64,000 nucleotides of DNA from Armigeres subalbatus. Lineage: Eukaryota > Arthropoda > Insecta > Diptera > Culicidae. Shown here piece after piece: positions 10,492-23,094 of this stretch. The stretch spans positions 13,301,533-13,365,532 of the forward strand of contig NC_085139.1 in the NCBI RefSeq assembly GCF_024139115.2, given 5' to 3'. A model generated the notes under the pieces. It was not told where the DNA came from. It worked only from the letters and a program-made list of their open reading frames with translations, and did no database searches. Positions within the stretch are counted from its first letter, which is position 1. Every line of letters begins with the position of its first letter. The position numbers were made by a program, and so were the translations under genes.

Positions 10492-13036
10492 TATTCACCT
10501 TAAAATAACATTGCATTGGGACACCCGAAGCCGAAGGTAATTCAGAACTTTTGCCTAAGCTGCAGTTTGATTGAGACACGGTCAACACTAAACTAGTCAA
10601 ACAGATTTTAGAAGAATTGACCATGATTTAAATAACGCATGCTGGTATGTCAGAAATGTGTTTTTCGAACGTGCAAACACTGCATAACGTTACAGGAAAT
10701 TAGACTGCCCAAGAAGCAAACTAACAAGTTAACGAGCACATTTCTAACCTCCCGCTAGTACCCTTCAATGAACATCTCAGTAAGACACAAGTACCTAAAT
10801 TTCATGAAAAACGTAGACTTTGTTGTTATGCCCTACTTCAACATTATTGAAGCAGGGTATAGCGAAGGAAATTTTAAATGCAATCAACCAATTAAGGAGA
10901 ATTTCTTTTCAAATAGTAATTGCAACAGATTCAAAGAACTGAAAACAAAGAATCAGCTGAAGATATCTTTGATTGATTCGGGTTAGCTGTGCCATTCACA
11001 GCAAACTGCACTAACACGCATGTATTCAAAGAATCGAATTCGAAAGATCTTAATTCAATTATGTTGTACGAGAAAGGCAATTTAGAAACTATTTGCTACA
11101 AGTTGGAGGATAAATCCAACACTCTTAAGCCAGGATGTCCTACCTGTTATGAGTGCAGATGCTCGAAACTTCATTGCTATAGCATATACAGCCCTTCGGG
11201 ATATCTCTAGTAAGATTATCATTCTCAGATATTTGTCAGAACACTTTTGAAGCAGATGGTCCAGAGAACTCTTAATGGAGCTAAAAGTTCGCAGCGAATG
11301 GACAACAAAACCAGTGAAAGTAAGACATGGTTTTATTGTCTTGTTGAGGCAAGGGGGTATTCTGTCTAAAATAATCCCAACAGGTCTGCTTCCACATCAT
11401 CCAAAGAACCACGTCCTGTACAGTCCACTTTTGAAAATTCTAACACTAAGATTTGAAAGAAAGTGCTTTTACAGGAGAGAGCAATGGTGATTTCTTTCAT
11501 GCATGTTATTTAACATAATTTTGTAGGGAGTAATATGAACTGGGATTGACACGAGTTGTACGATTTTCACAATATCACATGCTTCTAAAGATCAGCTTAT
11601 TTATTTTTTTCATGTTTGTTAGCTAATAGAATCGATGAATTTGTTCCTTGCTTTTGTTGCGAGAATAGATAAAAAAAACACACAACAATGTATAAAGAAC
11701 TTACAAAACATACCCTGCGTTGCTCGTGTTTGGTGTTAGATAGAATGATTATGAGAGCCATGAGACAAATGACCTTTAAATGTACAAAATCAAGATTAAG
11801 GGAAAACTTACAAATCTAAAATCTATTCTTTAGGCACATTAGTTCGGTTCCATCACACGCTGAATTCAAGGGTGAATCAACGGTCCGTAGCTTGTTAGTA
11901 AATTTAGCTCACAGATAGAGGGAAACTCTTAATCCAATTAATTTCAAAATATAATGCAAAAACACCAAAAAGTCAACTTCTGCAAACCAATTTGACCCAG
12001 TTTTTCAGTGTCGCGTCGAAAGGAAATTACATAAGCCCATATCGTAAAACCATAAGCCGCCCAGGCCGGTACCGCTATAGATCACACCAGTGCAAAATCC
12101 GCTTTTTCAATTCGATTAGATCTAACCGACACGTACCGATTGCAAACACTGATCGCTGCTAAACTCGTTGAATATCAACGAGTTTTCAGCAGCTCAAGTG
12201 CACCCAAAAAACACCGTTCAATAACGAACGATGATCATCTTCAACCTGTAGATAGGCCGGCCTACGGTCGCAAATGCGAACATTTCACCAGAAGTCAAAA
12301 AAGAAACACAACGTATGACGTAGTCGTCCTTGAAAACGATCAGTTGGAAGCTTTCCTTCAGCAGTTTTTGCGCTCCTTTCGTGTATGGTCTCTATCCGTT
12401 CACCTGTCTGATACACTCGACAGTATCCATTGATGTCGGTTAGCAGCGACAGTTTATGCCGAAAAGAAACATGAAAATGTTCACAGCTTAAGCGTATTAA
12501 ATCGTTTTAATTTCAGTATCTCACGGTAGAGCGCAAAAATTTTGATCGCGATCATTCTTTACCCGGCATTCGCTTTTGGTTAGCCAATGTGCGATAGGAT
12601 TTATCCAATTTGTGATCTTGAACTTGACCATGGCCAGCTGCGCCACGTGCTGTTTGCGCTATCACGCGTAGCCTCCCGTTTACGTTGCTGGTTTTTGCTC
12701 GCAGCTAAATCCAACGCCTACTGTGGGTTCGCTGGAGCAACTGTGACGTCAGATATGCCTCAGAACCGGTAGTTTATGCATCAGCGAGTATAATCCGGCA
12801 TATCGGTGACTAGGCCAGGCGGTAACCTAACCGGCTACATTGACTGACTGTCTGACTTCCATGTAACAATTCCAAACCAAATTTGCCATCATTGATCATC
12901 GTCGTTGGTTTCCATTTTCAAATGCCGGCTGTGTCGGCACACATATGTAGAATGAAGTAGCGCGTGAAACTGATTGTGCTCTCACTTTCGATATAAATCA
13001 ATAAATCTAACCTAGTATTTTTTTTGCTATTTACAG
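10492..13036. other. Upstream region of the first CLIP protease
   Basis: About 2.5 kb. Small open frames at 10768-11490 match nothing recognised, though one is Cys-rich (GCPTCYECRCSKLHC). The missing 5' exon(s) and promoter of the protease at 13037 may lie here or further left. No exon with ATG, a hydrophobic signal peptide and a good phase-matching donor could be assigned. From about 12000 the sequence is less AT-rich and shows no repeats shared elsewhere in the window. Confidence 0.4.
12155..12192. repeat. Short palindrome upstream of the protease gene
   Basis: GCTGCTAAACTCGTTGA is followed after four bases by TCAACGAGTTTTCAGCAGC, an imperfect hairpin with one 2-nt bulge. Function unknown. 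Confidence 0.6.
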
Positions 13037-15118
13037 TTTTGACGGAACCATGGAAGCCACTTGAGGATGACGACAGTGGAGGGACAACCCTTCTCGATCA
13101 CTATTTTGTACACCACTTCGATCATGAAGAACCAGACTCGGAACTGGCTGCATCATACGCTCTGCGGGCGCTGTCAATCAACTGTGAATGTGTAAAACTG
13201 CGCCACTGTCCAAAGATTTTGGAAATGCTAAGAACACCAAAGTCCAGTTATAGTAATTTTAATTCAAAGTTGAAGCGACTAACTTGTGGCTATAATACGG
13301 ATCGGGAACCTAACATCTGCTGCCCTCTGGATGATACATGGCTATCAGACGATGTCGACGCACGACCACAAGCGGGACTTGGATTTGGGGATCAACGAAA
13401 CTCGTTCGACGAACCAAACAACTTCAAGTATTTGAAAAACGATCGCAATCGGTTCGGATCCAGCAATCGGAACTCTGCCAGAAATAACTTCGTTACTTCA
13501 TTCGAAGACCCAGAAACAATGAAAAACTGTCCACCGGTGATCTCTTCTGCAGACGAGTTTGACAGACCGACAACGAAAGTATATGTTGCTCCGGCTGTTC
13601 GTCGAAGACCTACGACGACAACCTCGACTACAACAATGACCCCTAGACGCCTAGTGCTTAGCGGCACTAGAACCGCAATTACGCCGATTACTAGTAATCC
13701 AATTATCGATCCAAATGCTTCCTTAGTGAGCCCCGTTTCACCACCGGTGATCAACGATGCGTTGTGTGGGTTGTCTGTCAACACTCGGATTATTGGTGGT
13801 GAAACGGAGATACCCGGACAGTTTCCCTGGATAGCACGGTTGGCGTATCGCAATCGAAGTATGGCAAATAGTGTTGATGGATGATTGAATAGTATTAGCC
13901 ATTAATGACTGTTTTTTTCTTTCTACAGCTTCCGGTCGCATAACATATCGTTGCGCAGGTTCATTGATTACCAACCGACATGTGATCACTGTTGCCCATT
14001 GTGTGACAAACTTGATCGATGAGCTACAGTTGTGAGTAGTCAAACATTCCAAAAACTAATGTAGCAATAAACCGAAATCGAAATTGATTCTGTTGGTTAT
14101 TTTCGATAAGAATTTTACTACTAAGAGTGAAACAGAGAAGATAAGGTAATGAGGAAATAACCGAGGTGCAGTTATGAAATGAATGAAGCTGGAAATTAGC
14201 ATTAAGACGATTGTGAGAATAAGTATTGTTGAAATCGCTGTTGCTTTGCCTAACGTCTACCCAAGAGCGGTTTGGATTGCAATCTTATTTGAACAGCATT
14301 GTCATCAATGTCGTTTCTATTGCTTCATTACTTTATCTACTTCCATTCTTGTTGAAAGGGCCAATAAAATGAATTTAGATACAGTTTCGCGGTTATGAAA
14401 ACCAATCCTAACTCATGGTAACTAATTGATTTTATTTTGTAGAGTCAACGTACGATTGGGCGATCTTGAGTGCAATTCAGTAACGGACAACAGATGCAAT
14501 TCACGCTTTCAGGATTTTGCGATCGAGCGCCTGATGCCGCATCAAAACTATGATACTCCAAAGTACGCTAACGATATTGCGGTGGTGAAGCTGCAGCAGG
14601 CAACTGAAATCTTCAACATTTTAAGTCCACTGTGCCTTCCGATGGACCAGTACTCCAGCTACGGCAGAAACCTAACGGGAAAAACGGGTATTATTGCCGG
14701 ATGGGGATCTACCAGCAACCGTAATTAAACGATAAATTTTCCAATATTAGCACCTGTTCTAACTCATGACTTTGTTTTAGGAAGCAACTCCCCAAGCCCG
14801 ACCCTACAGTGGCTCCGTCTTCCGATCGTTGACACGGCGCAGTGCGCCACATCATATGCTCGTTACAGCGTCAACTCCCGCAACCCGATCATCGTTTCGG
14901 GTAGCCAAATGTGCGTCCAGGGGCAGGAGAACATGGACGCCTGCCAGGGCGACTCGGGCGGCCCTCTTATGAATGAAGCCATTTCCAGCCGGGATCGCTT
15001 CGTGTTGCTCGGTCTAGTCTCGTTCGGGCCTCGTACCTGCGGAGTGTCAAACTTCCCCGGAGTTTACACCCGGATCTCTTCCTACATCGATTGGATTCAG
15101 CGACAGGTTGAGCTGTAG
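13037..15118 (+). CDS. CLIP-domain serine protease, 5' end missing
   Basis: Secreted trypsin-like protease zymogen, probably in an immune or developmental proteolytic cascade (family knowledge). Exons: 13037-13858, 13929-14031, 14443-14720 and 14781-15118. All junctions are AG/GT and keep frame, giving 512 residues after an incomplete first codon. Seen in order: a six-Cys CLIP domain (about residues 49-100, starting CECVKLRHC, ending CC), a long Ser/Thr/Pro/Asn-rich linker with TTTTSTTT (about 101-240), activation site NTR|IIGG (about 250), catalytic His in TVAHC, Asp in YANDIAVV and Ser in DACQGDSGGPL. The Asp six residues before the Ser predicts Arg/Lys specificity. TVAHC replaces the usual TAAHC. 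The first exon here enters in phase, so at least one upstream exon with the signal peptide is missing. Arg activation fits CLIPB or CLIPD types; the subclass is not certain. Confidence 0.92.
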
Positions 15119-15246
15119 TGATGGTGGCCGTCGTGGCCTATTAGTCGTTTAAGATTAGGAACCATCTTGTAAATAGCACGCTTCTTGTGAAATTCGAACT
15201 AAACTTTATCAAAGAAATGCCAATGTAAAGATAGAGAAAGGTTTAT

Positions 15247-15252
15247 AATAAA
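15247..15252 (+). terminator. Polyadenylation signal of the first protease
   Basis: AATAAA lies about 130 bp after the stop codon and fits the 3' end of the gene ending at 15118. Confidence 0.6.
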
Positions 15253-15319
15253 AAGAAAACTGATTATATTGTAATGATTTTGAGTTTTTTGATCACAGGC
15301 CTATCGTGATTTCTTAATA

Positions 15320-15509
15320 GGGGGACTGACGGCTTTGGCAGGTTTTGTTCTATTATTGGAAGGGTTTTTTTTATGACTGATTATGCTCAAATTTGGCCCA
15401 AACATGCTTTGCATATCAAAGAATATTGTGGCCAAATGTCATAAAATTCGGTCGACAAAAACCCCCCTGCCAATAATAGAACAAAACCTGCCAAAGCCGT
15501 CTGTTCCCC
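15320..15509. mobile_element. Foldback MITE, 190 bp, TA target duplication
   Basis: GGGGGACTGACGGCTTTGGC is mirrored by GCCAAAGCCGTCTGTTCCCC, with TA on both sides. The arms extend about 45 bp (including CAGGTTTTGTTCTATTATTGG). Non-coding; just downstream of the protease poly(A) site. Confidence 0.85.
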
Positions 15510-15534
15510 TACTAACTAGACGAATAATGGGGCG

Positions 15535-15790
15535 TATAATAAAAGCTTTGACGCATTTAATTCCACCACGTTGTAAGTCTTATAGACTCGTATTTCGACT
15601 TCAACTGTAAGGCCATCTTCAGTGTCTCGTACTTCACTCGTACTAGTCGAATCAAATACGAGATGCGGAAGACGGCCTTACAGTTAAGGTCGAAATACGT
15701 ATCTGTAAAGATCACAACATGGTGGTGCTAAATGAAATAGTAATAAACTCGTCTTATGACAGGTGAAGACATTCCACTAAATAAGTTTAA
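15535..15790. mobile_element. PLE terminal-repeat fragments in inverted array, degenerate hammerheads
   Basis: Two divergent copies face each other. The - strand copy (about 15580-15636) keeps CTGAAGA, GGCC.T, GAAA and TACG. The + strand copy (about 15655-15712) has a mutated core (CGGAAGA) followed by GAAATACGTATCTG. The flank reads ACTCGTCTTATGACA and GAAGACATTCCACTAAA, as in the copy at 28150-28320. Confidence 0.65.
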
Positions 15791-15821
15791 TTATTTTCCT
15801 AACAATTAATTATAATCGTAA

Positions 15822-16690
15822 TATGCCGTCCCCAAGGCAGTTCATGCCGAGGTGGTGGTGCATGGCTGGCATGGAAAAGTTGTTTGAAGTGCTCGAAACA
15901 GCGTTTCAGGTGGTCAGTTGGGTCGATAAGTATCTGACCAGTCGCGTCTTTCACAGGAATGTCCCCGGTCGCTGCGGCATTCCCTCCTTCGTCGATATGA
16001 GCGTTACATCATCTCCAGAGTATCGTTGAAGCGCTTTTGTTCCCCTATTGGCTTCTTTTCGCTCCTCTATCTTGCTGGTGCTAATCAAGGCGTTCTTGAT
16101 GGCATTCCATAATTATTCTACGCTGCCTGATCCCGGAATATCTGCAGCACGAGTCTTCAGTTCATCTTTCAGTCGGAGTATGTTGACCCGTCGTCCAGCT
16201 CTCTCCTCCTGCTGATGCTCAATGCACAGGCGTTTTTATTGATTATCAGACGCGATATCGGAACTACATATTTCGTACATCAAGATAGCTTCGTTTCCAT
16301 TTTGGGTTTACGCAATAGAGGTAGTAAACTATAGAGGACGATTGTCGCTGCGGTTCCCTTTGTTATCGTTCCCAAACATGTTGGGTACCTATCTGTCAAA
16401 ACGTACTGATTTTTCCTTCGTTGACATTTAGTGCCCTATCCTCGCCAGCAAAAGATGTTTCGCCAGTGACTATAGCGACAATCTTCTTTATAGTTTATTA
16501 CCTCTAGTGTTTGCGCATATGTGGTCGTTTTGATTTTCTGTAAGTCCGTCACGAGAGACCCACGTGACCTTGTGAACCGGTCGAAAGCCTTTCTTTTGCT
16601 TAGGACGTCGGTCAAACCCGACAATATCGGTAACGTCCACAATGCCAAGGAGAATATGGGGTCGTGTGTTACCTAGACCTGTGCGCCGCC
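15822..16690 (-). mobile_element. RTE-like endonuclease remnant split by a MITE
   Basis: On the - strand the right part (16505-16690) reads HKVTWVSRDGLTENQNDHI, an endonuclease signature. The left part (15822-16317) reads as the linker towards the RT (VKDATGQILIDPTDHLKRC, FEHFKQLFHASHAP). Frames are broken by several indels, and the 16318-16504 MITE separates the halves. Different lineage from the copy at 1-1560. Confidence 0.65.
16318..16504. mobile_element. TIR MITE, 187 bp, TA target duplication
   Basis: GAGGTAGTAAACTATA at the left is mirrored by TATAGTTTATTACCTC at the right, flanked by TA. Further in, GATTGTCGCT mirrors AGCGACAATC. The core (ATCCTCGCCAGCAAAAGATG) is related to the element at 39385-39600, which lies in opposite orientation. 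Confidence 0.8.
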
Positions 16691-16704
16691 ACTTCAATTA
16701 ACTT

Positions 16705-16775
16705 GAGTCGAGTCGAGTAAAGGACGAGATACTGAAGATACCCTTACAGTTGAGGACCAAATTGTAAATAGAGGT
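16705..16775 (+). repeat. Decayed PLE hammerhead fragment
   Basis: GTCGAGTAAAGGACGAGATA then CTGAAGATACCCTTACAGTTGAGG follow the order of the hammerhead region at 28150-28224, but the GAAA and cleavage site are lost. Confidence 0.45.
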
Positions 16776-16849
16776 GTGCGCCGCCGCACCACGCCACCGT
16801 TGAAAATCACGTTGATACTACCGAAATTTTTTTTTGGAAAAGATGTTCA

Positions 16850-17190
16850 ATTTTGATACACATAGTTAAGTTTGCCATTGAAGGTGTTTTTTATGAGATA
16901 TTGCGACAAGTTGGTCCATAACCATCTAATAACGATAAGATATCAGTAAATTTCCCGTATCCATCGAATCTGCTTTGGCAACATTTCAAATTCGATGGAT
17001 ACGGGAAATTGACTGATTTTAGCTGGCTATGGAACAAATTCTCGCAAAGGCAGCTATTGTATAATTGGTAATAAGTTCGTGTACTTGATGGAATAGTGTT
17101 GGTTCAAGTCTCACTGGCAGCCGAATCTTTTTTCGCAATATCTCATAAAAAACACCTTAAATGGCAAACTTAACTATGTGTATCAGAATT
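16850..17190. mobile_element. TIR MITE with internal palindrome
   Basis: The outer arms pair TGATACACATAGTTAAGTTT with AAACTTAACTATGTGTATCA, and ATGAGATATTGCG with CGCAATATCTCAT. The centre holds a separate hairpin, TTTCCCGTATCCATCGAAT versus ATTCGATGGATACGGGAAA. Confidence 0.8.
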
Positions 17191-17559
17191 GCGTAGGAAA
17201 GAATCGCACCTCTATTTTCTCATCATTCTTGGTTCTTTCAACCAACCATCGTTCTAGCAGTGGGCTATTGCCAACCTAACACACGAAAACCGAATGCGCC
17301 TATGCGCGAACAACTTTTTCTCACTTCCGTTCAGTATTTTGTAAAGTTAACACGCGAATTATATTTGCTTAAAAACGAAACGTGTCTTGTGTTTAATTGC
17401 CTACGGGCTAAATCCTTTTCCGTCTTTTTCGTGGTGTTCGCTTCGCGTAAAGTTAAATTCTGTACAATTTCTTGTTGAAATTTTGAAAAACTCTCCGTAA
17501 AAACTAAGAAAAAAAACTCGTGCGAAGAATTTCTCGTTGAATTTTTATACGGAAAATGA
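17191..17559. other. Intergenic stretch, nothing recognised
   Basis: Two short overlapping frames on opposite strands, no recognisable domain, no repeat seen elsewhere in the window. Confidence 0.35.
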
Positions 17560-17650
17560 TCAGAAAGCCATTTGGCCGAAGACCACAAAGATGATAGTCG
17601 TTTGGCCGCATATGTCGCTCGACCGAATAGACGATTTGGTAAAAGACTAA
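17560..17650. repeat. Degenerate 'TTTGGCCGAA' minisatellite, left part
   Basis: GCCATTTGGCCGAAGACCA, GTCGTTTGGCCGC and CGACCGAATAGACGATTTGG repeat with a period of about 20-25 bp. The same repeat resumes right after the transposon at 23490-23610, and again at 24055-24140. Confidence 0.65.
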
Positions 17651-17899
17651 TATCCAGCTTTCCACGTTCGCCATAATGGCGGCTGCTGCAAATAAATTTG
17701 ACAGTAACTGCTTCCGACGCTTAACTGCTTTCGGCGCTCCTAACGGTGGTTGTGTCTTAGCAACTATCTTAAAATATTTATTTAGTGTTACTTGAGCCAG
17801 CACAAAATAGAAAAAAAAAACTGGGGAATATTCAATTCTCGTAACAAACGATAATAAGAATCAATTTCTTGATCAAATTTTGACGAATCATATTCATCT

Positions 17900-20020
17900 C
17901 TTTTATGTTTTAGGTGGAAGAAAAACAATTCGGCATTCAAACGCAAGAATTAGTCAAAGTACAAGTTCTTCTTGTTCAGCTTGTAACGCAACCCATTTCA
18001 GTTTAGTTTTTGCACTCGACGCAAATACCTTATTTTAGTTTAGGTTTTGCACTCGGATCCTAATTTTTCCGAGGGGATACGATAAAAGGAGTTTGAACAT
18101 AAACACCCAACTGTGCTGATTTGTCGAAGCAAATTTCTTGGCATTTCCTAATGAGTAAGAACGAATGTTAGCTAGTTTTTAGTTTCTTTTACATACAAGT
18201 CACTTAAGTAATACTTAAGTCACGCTCGGAGAAGCTAGAATGTGCATTTGACTGCACATTGAGTTTAATTAACGGCAAACAATGCTTTACGATGATTTTT
18301 GACAAACATTCAGAATCTACCTTAACTTTAAATTAATTCTTCTTGTACCAACAAGAATGCTAAAATAGAGTCAATAAACCAAAGATAGAGATTGCCGATG
18401 TAGTCACCAGTCTTCTAACTGGTAACAAGATGTCACAAGCTGAGAGAGAGAAGACAGCTCGCTTTATTTACATTCATCCTAATGTCACCGCGATCCAGTC
18501 ACTGCGAACCGAAAAAGTAAACACTGCTATGCAACTTCAAATGGTCGTAACCAAAATTATTTATTTGGCAATTTATGTTTGTAACTTTTCTTTTATTTTC
18601 TACAGTGAATTGAACCCGTAATTATCCATGTGAATGATCCCGTATTATGAGAAATCGGTTTTGTTCCACGTTAGGAAGTTCATAACCATTAAAATCAGCT
18701 AATTCAAACAAGTTTTTATTGGAGTGAAAAATGTTGCTTCCGACGTTATAAAATGTTACTTCGATTTGTCGAGTTTCAACGGTTTCCACACAAATAAAGA
18801 AGAAGAAGTCATAGTAAATAAACGATCTGTCAGTGAGCTGGCTTCTCTCTCTCAGGTCACAAGAATTAACCTTGCAAAGAATAGTACATACTAATAAATG
18901 AAAGATAATGTTATTAGTTGTGTTTCTCAACTCTTCTGCACGTTTATTTATAAGTTAGCTTAACACATTAACACTTCTACTTGGACTACACGATAACTTG
19001 CATCCTTATCGTCTTGAGAATTGAATTGCCGTATCCAGCTCAGTGGTGCAATTTATCAACAATGCCTGCTGAGTGTGATTCTTTTGTTTTGTATTTTTCT
19101 CTGCTCCTCTTTGCCTATGACGGTGCCTTTCAGTCAGAACGACACAGGAGGAGTAGCTTAGCAAACTCGGTTTGCCAACAGCGGGCTGAAGCTGATGATC
19201 ATTCGGCACAAATTTCCTGTCATTGTCTTTCAAGTGATAGTATTCACCCATGCATTTATATAGGGCCGTCGCATTCACACAGCAGCGAGTGAACTGAATA
19301 GACTGTCAGTGCGGGATGCGTGTGCAATGAGAAGAGAGGTCTTTTGTTTACTTTATCTTTGATTGTTGCTGCTAACCATTTTCAGTTTTCACTGCTAGAA
19401 AGTGAGTGTGAAGAGGGAATGGTATCAATATCCAACAAATTTCAGTCACTGAGATTGAGAATTCGCACCCCTGAATCCAGCTAGCCCGTCGTGGGAGCGG
19501 AAGAAGAATGACACATAGATAAGGGATTAATAAAGACTACAACAAGCTCTTCAACATTCGCTGGCATCGAAAAGATATGCTTACATCGTGACCTGAAGAA
19601 AGCCAGAGATAAGTGGACTTGAGAGTGGACTAGTGAATGTGCTAGAATGTCCTGGTAATTTTTTGAGCTATTCATACTCCGAATTTAACGGAATCGGAAA
19701 ACCACATGAGAAAGCACTGGTAGCCGTTAGAGTTTAGACACTTATTGGCTGGGCTTCTGAGGGAAAACAAAAAAACTAGAAAATTATTTAGAAGCTGAGA
19801 CCGAGGCGGCCACATATTAGGATCCTCTGTTACCTCATCCTACTCTAACAAGGGTCAGCTTGCGATCTATCCGTGGGCAGCTCGTCATTAGCCATGTTGA
19901 GTTCCTAACGGTCAATTTTCCGCTGATACTCATCGTTAGGAAAATAAAACTAAAAATAAAATAAAATGCTTTCGTGATGGTCCTTATATTGCTAATGCTA
20001 GATGATCCCTAAATTACATG
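17900..20020. other. Interior of the composite element, nothing recognised
   Basis: CTGAGAGAGAGAAG.CAGCTC occurs at about 18440 and inverted at about 18845, a possible small inverted pair. A - strand frame at 18622-18930 begins with a hydrophobic stretch but has no recognised domain. No transposase motif was found. Confidence 0.35.
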
Positions 20021-20417
20021 TAAGGTACACTGGGGGAAGTGGAAAAGGAAAAATCGATAATGCATGTTTGAATTAGTGTAAAACCACTTTAAATGATCTA
20101 AATGCGTTCAATCAAAATGGGCTATCAAAAACAGTCCATTTTGCACCAACTGTGCGGTAATTCATACCATTTTGGTCGCTTGAAATTTATGGAAATAGAT
20201 TTTAAAATAAGGAGTTATTTTTCCACTTACCCTAGTGGGATGGGGTAAGTGGAAAACCCATGTTACCTCGACCATCAATAGTGATGAGTAGTTACATATA
20301 ACTAAAATCAATACGATAATTGCTCTGAGTATCTTTTGTGGAATAATTTCATTACCTTAACGGAATAGATCCTCATAAAATTCTCGTAATAGCTAGGGGA
20401 GGGCTGGTTATGCCTTC

Positions 20418-21970
20418 TCGAACACTTACGTCGAATTTGTTTTTAAAAAGTTACAACCTAGGTTGGAACCAGTTCCAGCCTAAGTGCAGTCAAAGTGTTT
20501 TTTTTATTCACTCAGGTTGGAACTAGGTTCGCACTAGTTCCAACCCCAAAGCTGCCGGGTTCACACTGTGTTGTTTCACGGTTTCGCACCGGGTTCACCA
20601 ATACAACTGTATTACAAATGTCAAAACCACGTGGGTGGGTGGGACTGGGCGGAATAAACAGAAGGGAGAAGGCAGAAGGCAGCAGAAGGGAGAAACGAAA
20701 CTGTTTATTAAAATAAAATGCGCGTTGAAAATCTTTTTTCGGGAATTTTGTGATACATAAGTTCATTCAGGTTTTCCTCACAGATGGTGTCCTAAATTAG
20801 GTCGGTGGATGGAATTATGTAGTTTGGGAATTCCCTTTGAAACTCGTTCACAAAATCCGCTAAGAATTGTCAGAAAAATATATTTGAGGAATACCCAATA
20901 GAATAACCTCTTAAGCAGAATTTCTTTTGAAATTTTTCCAAAAGCTCTTTCGTGCGTTTCAGAATTTTCTTCGGGAATTCTGCCAGAAACTTCAGAAATT
21001 ATGCCAGTAATTCTTTCTTGAATTTTAGGCGATATCTTTCTGGCATTCCTCCATATTTTTTCCAAGGGATCCTTTCGAGATGAATTCCTTTGAAAACTCT
21101 TCTAGGAATATCTTTGAATACTGTTCCAGGATTTTCTCTGGAAGTTGCTCCAGGAATTAATTTGGAAATTCCTACAATATAATTCTTTCAGGGAATCCTT
21201 CAAGAATACACAAATTCCCCTGGAAGTACCTTGAGCAATTTCTCCACGAGATTCTTGAAAATTGAAAATGCACCGGGCCTAAAATCCGGCGGAAAATTTC
21301 CCCGAGGTTTGAGGCTACCTTTATCAGGAGAGATAGCGAGGAAAAACAAATTAGCGAATCCTGGAGACTTTTTATTACATGCTTCTGAGTGTTCTCCGAA
21401 AAGAAATCTTTTGCAGAAATAGATGAATTTACTGAAATACGGAAAATACGGAATTCTTGGTGTCAAAATGTACACGGATTATTGAATATAATTAAATAGG
21501 GGAACTGTTTCGATCTCCATCTCACTGAACATATATTCATCTCATCGGGAAACAAAGAAATGCAGCACCAATTTCGTCGCCTCTTTTTGTCAACATGCGT
21601 GCTCACTGCTGAGAAAAATCACAAAAATAATATTTAAACAATCCAAATTCCTTTCCATTGCTTTGTTTTTGACGGGATGAATGAGACGGGAGCCATGAGA
21701 TGAATTCCAGTTTCCCTGTTTATATCAACCTAAAAGTAAATTCTGCTATCCGCAGTTCACGCACATATTTATTTATCATGATCTGATTAGTCAACGCCAA
21801 CGCACTGCCAGTGCACTGGATATCCTGGATCATATGTTTCGAATCAAAACAAACACGATGCTACGCACACCAACATATCCAATGACAGATGGAACTGAAA
21901 ATGTTTTTTTATTCAGGGTTCGGGTTGGCACTGACCCAGGTTTAAAAACGAATTCGACATTAGTGAATGT
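20418..21970. mobile_element. Nested TIR element
   Basis: ACTTACGTCGAATTTGTTTT at the left is mirrored by AAAACGAATTCGACATTAGT at the right, and the subterminal parts again pair (GGTTGGAACC... versus GGGTTGGCACTG). A weaker inverted pair at about 21497 and 21718 (GGGGAACTGTTTCGATCTCC against TTCCAGTTTCCC) suggests another small MITE inside. Confidence 0.6.
20880..21250. repeat. Degenerate AATTC-rich quasi-palindromic tract
   Basis: Imperfect units such as GAATTTCTTTTGAAATTTTTCC, CAGGAATTAATTTGGAAATTCC and CAGGGAATCCTTCAAGAA follow one another with no fixed period (about 15-35 bp). The same texture occurs at 23640-24560, 33340-33900, 34905-35580, 39000-39370, 51985-52480 and 53695-54200. Confidence 0.6.
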
Positions 21971-22949
21971 AAAATCTATATGTTCGCCCCAAAGATGAAC
22001 TTTTTAAAGGAAAAATGGGACATAGTTATAAACTAATCAACTTGGTTTAACGAATTGAGATGATGTCTGTATGTGCGTGTTTGTATGTACGTGTGTGCGC
22101 AATGCACGTACAAAATTATCAGCTATTCTTAAGCACTTGTCCCAATTTGTTCGCAAAAAAAATGCATTCAACGGCGAAAATTGTTATGAATAAAAATTAA
22201 TGTGAATTATACAATATATTCACCTATAAGTGCTATTTTCAACTTTCTTAAACATTTTTTTCAAATGTAGAACATGTGAAAGGCATCAATACCGATAGGT
22301 GGATTTATCAGGCATTTTCCCTTTTATATGAGTCCAATCATCACTGGAATCACAATGATAACAAAGAAGGAACATATTAAGATTCACAGCTATCGAAATA
22401 AACCCTGGAGGGAAGAAAAAAATTACGTTATTAGAACATTATCCACTTCCCCCGCAGTGTTTGGCACCTGGGGTAAGTGTAAAATCTTTAAATTATTTGC
22501 TTTCTTGGTATAAACCACTACCAATTGAATGGGATTAGTTTAATTGTATTAAAATGGTCACCTGTGATATAAATTCACTTGAAAAAAGAACAATTGGTGT
22601 AAATAAGAGTTGATTTTATGAATGCAAAAATCAACTGTTCGCGAAACCTAAAATTACAGTTCTAGCGTTAACCGTGTTAGTGTATGTATTATTGAGATTC
22701 TCACGTCCGAATGTGTGAGTGGCGATAAAAGGAAAACAAACACTCCTAGATGGTGCAACTCAGCAAAGATTGGGTAAAAATGAGTATATTTCCATATATT
22801 TTTTGACTCTTTTGAAATCATTGTGATGACCCGATCATTTTTGAGGTTACGAGCAGAAGGAAAACAAACATGTTTTTACACATGACGAATGGCACATTAG
22901 TGTGCGAGCGCTAAACGTCACTCATCTCTATACAAATTTCAACATAGTA

Positions 22950-23094
22950 GGGGGATTCAGTTAACGGCGTAGGTTGCTGTGTATCTGTTTATGGAAATGT
23001 TTCATAGGCGATTTGAAATATGTCCCTAGTGATTGAGTGTGAAACATTTCTATAATCAGATACGTAGCAACCTACGCCGTTTAGTGAATACCCC
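22950..23094. mobile_element. 145-bp TIR MITE, copy A
   Basis: GGGGGATTCAGTTAACGGCG is mirrored by CGCCGTTTAGTGAATACCCC, with TA flanks. It differs from copy B (27262-27406) at about three positions, so both derive from a recent common source. Confidence 0.9.

Noticed and set aside
10768..11490. Three consecutive small + strand frames, one Cys-rich
   Set aside because: Different frames, no shared splice logic, no known motif. Could be an old gene fragment, but not supportable.
18622..18930. - strand 102-residue frame with a hydrophobic, signal-like start
   Set aside because: It lies within a composite transposon, overlaps an inverted repeat and has no domain; AT-rich DNA easily yields hydrophobic starts.
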